Shown: positions 4,283 to 6,366 of the stretch, piece after piece | Layout of the letters: each line of letters opens with the position of its first letter | Numbering within the stretch: the first letter of the stretch is position 1 | Assembly: GCA_934526185.1 (NCBI GenBank) | Contig: CAKTAA010000120.1 | Coordinates: forward strand, 1-6,366 | Length of the DNA stretch: 6,366 nucleotides | Direction of reading: 5' to 3' | Source: an uncultured Eubacteriales bacterium | GTDB taxonomy: Bacteria; Bacillota; Clostridia; Oscillospirales; CAG-272 | The notes under the pieces: model-generated | Told to the model about the DNA's origin: nothing | Database searches by the model: none | Seen by the model: the letters and a program-made list of their open reading frames with translations, nothing else | Program-made: the position numbers and the translations under genes

Positions 4283-4401
4283 GTCTCGTGCTCTCAAAGA
4301 GATAGAAAAAAGAGTCATCCGATGGATGGCTCTTTTTTGTATGTTCGAGCCCTGCCGGGCTCGAACGGTTCGAATGTCGGTGTTCCACTCCGGTCGTCGC
4401 A
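4282..4401 (+). repeat. Hairpin-rich repeat, copy B
   Basis: This second copy is offset 145 bp from copy A. The terminator-like hairpin GAGTCATCC-GAT-GGATGGCTC (4312-4332) keeps all nine pairs, although bases differ from copy A at paired positions. The second hairpin TTCGAGCCC-TGCC-GGGCTCGAA (4344-4365) is a perfect 9-bp stem. Preservation of pairing despite base changes suggests the structures matter. The copy starts with the tRNA-end sequence but has no T arm before it. Confidence 0.75.
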
Positions 4402-4415
4402 ACAATTTCAAATGC

Positions 4416-4444
4416 TTGTAAAACGTAGGATTGCATGGTATGAT
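4416..4444 (+). promoter_or_regulatory. Promoter of the transporter operon
   Basis: TTGTAA (4416-4421) and TATGAT (4439-4444) are separated by exactly 17 bases and lie just after the end of repeat copy B. Transcription would start near 4451, giving a leader of about 145 nt before the transporter start. Confidence 0.55.
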
Positions 4445-4459
4445 AAAATATGTTTGGAA

Positions 4460-4590
4460 ATGCTGGCTGAATGTATCAGCAGAAATTGCCGACAGCACGC
4501 GATAGAGTTCATGCATGAGGGTCACACGCTCAAAAAAGTTTAAACATGAATCATGAGAAAGGGGACATAGCTGTTCTAAGGCAGTTGTAA
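4460..4590 (+). promoter_or_regulatory. Transporter leader with two tiny reading frames
   Basis: Two short frames fill the leader: 4460-4543 (27 codons, weak GGA before ATG) and 4546-4590 (14 codons, MNHEKGDIAVLRQL). The second stops four bases before the transporter ATG, and the transporter has only a poor ribosome site of its own (AAGG 4578-4581, 13 bases away), so coupled translation is conceivable. No T-box or known riboswitch core was seen. Confidence 0.25.
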
Positions 4591-4594
4591 GTGT

Positions 4595-5926
4595 ATGGGA
4601 AAACATAGAGATGGCTTTAAGAGCCGGACAGGATTTGTGCTGGCCTGCATTGGGTCGGCTGTTGGTATGGGGAATATCTGGAGATTCCCATATATGGTTT
4701 CAGAATGGGGTGGAATGACGTTCCTGCTTCCATATGTTCTGTTTGTTATTTTGATCGCTTCTACCGGAGTGATCGAGGAAATGGCGCTTGGCCGCGCGGC
4801 AAAGAGCGGACCGATCAAAGCATTCGGTAAATGTACGGAGATCCGCACCGGAAATAAGCGGACAGGAGAGGTGATCGGTGTGATTCCGGTTATCGGATCC
4901 CTGGCATTGGCGATCGGATATAGCGTGGTCGTAGGATGGATCTTTAAATATACATTTTTTGCACTTTCCGGTGGTCTCTTCCACTTAGGGCAGGACGTAG
5001 CCGCGATCGAAGGCTTGTTTGGAGGTACAGCCGCCGCATTTGGAAATAATGTATGGCAGGTGGTCGCAATGCTTGTAACCGCGGTGATCATGGCATATGG
5101 AATTTCCGGCGGAATTGAGAAAGCGAATAAGATCATGATGCCGATGCTTTTTATCCTGTTTGTTGGGCTCGGCATATATATTTTTACACTTCCAGGTTCG
5201 GAACATGGATATCGTTATATTTTTACACTGGAGCCAAAAGGGCTTTTTGATCCAAGACTCTGGATCTACGCGTTCGGCCAGGCATTCTTTTCGCTTTCCA
5301 TCGCAGGAAATGGAACAGTCATTTACGGTTCTTATTTGAGCGAGGAAGAGGATGTGGTCAGCTCAGCAAGAAATGTAGCATTTTTTGATACATTAGCGGC
5401 GCTTCTTGCGGCACTCGTCATTATACCGGGCATGGCAGTGGGAGGCGCAGAACTATCGTCAGGCGGACCGGGGCTGATGTTTATTTATCTGCTGAATGTG
5501 TTTAATGGCATGCCGGGCGGATGGTGTGTAGAGATAGTCTTTTATGTCTGTGTTTTGTTTGCAGGCTTAAGCTCTCTGGTAAATCTTTATGAGGCACCGG
5601 TAGAGATGATGCAGGAGCGGTTTGGGTTCAGGCGGAAAATTGCGGTTGCAGTGATCGCGATGCTTGGCGGTATCATTTCCCTGATGATCCAGGGAATCGT
5701 TTCCGGATGGATGGATGCGGTCTCCATTTATATCTGTCCGCTTGGCGCGATGCTTGCCGCTATCATGTTTTTCTGGGTAGCCGGAAAGGATTTTGCGCTT
5801 ACAGCAGTTAACAAAGGAACGAAAAAACCGATCGGCAGCTGGTTTATGCCGCTTGGAAAATATGTATTGGTTCCGGCTGCGCTTCTCGCACTTGTGGCGG
5901 GGGCGCTGCTTGGGGGAATTGGCTGA
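4595..5926 (+). CDS. Sodium:neurotransmitter symporter family transporter
   Basis: This is a 443-aa inner-membrane Na+-coupled transporter of the NSS/LeuT family, with about 11 membrane segments, the usual prokaryotic count. TM1 carries the signature GSAVGMGNIWRFPY (20-33), in which the unwound centre and N27 bind sodium and substrate. TM6 is GQAFFSLSIAGNGTVIYGSYL (228-248). The usual SLGFG-like bend is replaced by SIAGNG, which should reshape the substrate pocket. TM7 has Asp265 where LeuT has Glu290, a position linked to chloride-independent transport. The family takes up amino acids and related amines; the hydrolase gene downstream points to an amino-acid derivative. The start is fixed at ATG 4595 by an in-frame stop at 4577-4579. 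Start spacing to the only ribosome-like site is long. The codon composition is more GC-rich than that of the mobile element genes. Confidence 0.93.
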   Translation: MGKHRDGFKSRTGFVLACIGSAVGMGNIWRFPYMVSEWGGMTFLLPYVLFVILIASTGVIEEMALGRAAKSGPIKAFGKCTEIRTGNKRTGEVIGVIPVIGSLALAIGYSVVVGWIFKYTFFALSGGLFHLGQDVAAIEGLFGGTAAAFGNNVWQVVAMLVTAVIMAYGISGGIEKANKIMMPMLFILFVGLGIYIFTLPGSEHGYRYIFTLEPKGLFDPRLWIYAFGQAFFSLSIAGNGTVIYGSYLSEEEDVVSSARNVAFFDTLAALLAALVIIPGMAVGGAELSSGGPGLMFIYLLNVFNGMPGGWCVEIVFYVCVLFAGLSSLVNLYEAPVEMMQERFGFRRKIAVAVIAMLGGIISLMIQGIVSGWMDAVSIYICPLGAMLAAIMFFWVAGKDFALTAVNKGTKKPIGSWFMPLGKYVLVPAALLALVAGALLGGIG

Positions 5927-6002
5927 TAAGAGATACTTTCGTGTTTCGTCAGGAGAAATCTGAGGACGGCACGTGGAAAACTTAATGGAGGAGATGACTA
6001 AA

Positions 6003-6366
6003 ATGAGCAGATTAAACGAATTGCTCCAACAGGCGGGCAATATTGGACGGAACGAAGATGATTCGATCACAAGACTGGGATTTTCAGAAAAATATTTCCA
6101 GGCGCTTGAGTTTTTAAAAGGACGCATGCAGGAGCTGGGAATGCAGGTGGAGACTGACCCGGTCGGAAATCTTCATGGCGTATTGCAGGGGAGTGACCCG
6201 GAAGCAAAATCCATTGTGATCGGCTCCCACATGGATACAGTTATGCAGGGCGGTGTTTACGATGGAATGCTGGGTGTGACCGGTGCCCTGGAAGTTGCAG
6301 CCCGCTTAAAGGATGAAGGACGTAACCTGCGCCATCCATTGGAGATCTGGGGCTTTAATATGGAAG
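6003..6366 (+). CDS. M20-family N-carbamoyl-amino-acid hydrolase-like, partial
   Basis: The first 121 codons are present and the gene runs off the window. The sequence follows the N-carbamoyl-L-amino-acid hydrolase/allantoate amidohydrolase group of M20 metallopeptidases. It has TRLGFSEKYFQA (23-34), DPVGNLHG (52-59), then IGSHMDTVMQGGVYDGMLGV (73-92), with H76 and D87 as metal ligands. The next expected motif, the EEG that supplies further ligands, is cut off at the edge. The likely reaction is hydrolysis of an N-carbamoyl or ureido group in the cytoplasm. ATG 6003 is chosen with GGAGGAG (5987-5993) nine bases upstream; an in-frame ATG at 5994 is too close to that site. It begins 76 bases after the transporter with no terminator between, so the two probably share a transcript. 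Confidence 0.9.
   Translation, partial: MSRLNELLQQAGNIGRNEDDSITRLGFSEKYFQALEFLKGRMQELGMQVETDPVGNLHGVLQGSDPEAKSIVIGSHMDTVMQGGVYDGMLGVTGALEVAARLKDEGRNLRHPLEIWGFNME

Noticed and set aside
4120..4543. Several overlapping frames of 60-120 aa on both strands across the repeats
   Set aside because: They lie in structured tandem repeats, lack ribosome sites, change frame between copies and have low-complexity Arg/Ser/Gly-rich products. The sequence is better explained as repeat and hairpin DNA.
4450..4594. T-box or amino-acid riboswitch controlling the transporter
   Set aside because: No T-box core (AGGGTGG) and no antiterminator/terminator pair; the leader is short and weakly structured.
4576..5206. 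Minus-strand frames of 73-199 aa opposite the transporter
   Set aside because: They are shadows of a clearly coding transporter; their proline- and threonine-rich products resemble no family.
5994..6002. Alternative start of the hydrolase at ATG 5994
   Set aside because: It is only two bases after GGAGG, too close for initiation, whereas ATG 6003 is well spaced.

Overview
The window looks like chromosomal DNA of a low- to mid-GC Firmicute, most likely a gut Clostridia/Lachnospiraceae-type bacterium. This is inferred from AGGAGG-type ribosome binding sites, an A/T-rich mobile segment next to more GC-rich housekeeping genes, and the protein families present. It has two parts: an integrated mobile element (about 1-4150) and ordinary chromosome (about 4400-6366), joined at a tRNA-derived attachment site.

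Mobile segment. Bases 1-74 are the 3' end (domains V and VI) of a group II intron whose body lies to the left of the window. It stops a few bases before the Shine-Dalgarno of a small membrane-anchored protein gene (91-528). A strong terminator follows. Next comes a near-consensus promoter (592-620) that drives no protein gene; it should make a two-hairpin RNA of about 60 nt ending at the tail of rep. The rep gene (687-2048, minus strand) encodes a 453-aa HUH endonuclease fused to an SF3 helicase, the architecture of CRESS-DNA virus Reps and their bacterial plasmid relatives. The 468-bp gap between rep and the divergent mob gene is dense with structure. It holds iteron-like ATGCGGCA repeats, a 40-bp direct repeat carrying AAATATTAC twice (a match to the CRESS nick-site consensus NANTATTAC), a GC-rich hairpin, and a predicted MobV-type oriT. 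The mob gene (2517-3284) encodes a short MobV/Pre relaxase. A two-gene operon of unknown small proteins (3418-4015) follows and ends in a terminator.

Junction. Bases 4040-4061 hold a tandem 8-bp repeat with 11-bp spacing, which could be an integrase arm site. The 3' end of a tRNA gene (T arm and acceptor strand, 4123-4147) follows, without the rest of the tRNA. This is what the distal attachment site of a tRNA-targeting element looks like. Immediately beyond are two diverged copies of a hairpin-rich repeat of about 120 bp (4137-4254 and 4282-4401), both starting with the same 19-bp tRNA-end sequence.

Chromosome. A sigma-A-like promoter (4416-4444) and a leader of about 145 nt precede an 11-TM sodium:neurotransmitter-symporter-family transporter (4595-5926). 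Then comes the start of an M20-family N-carbamoyl-amino-acid hydrolase/allantoate amidohydrolase-like gene (6003 to the window edge). The pair probably imports and hydrolyses an amino-acid derivative.

Taken together, the mobile part reads as an integrated, mobilizable rolling-circle replicon: Rep and its origin for replication, MobV and oriT for transfer. The integrase is presumably outside the window.
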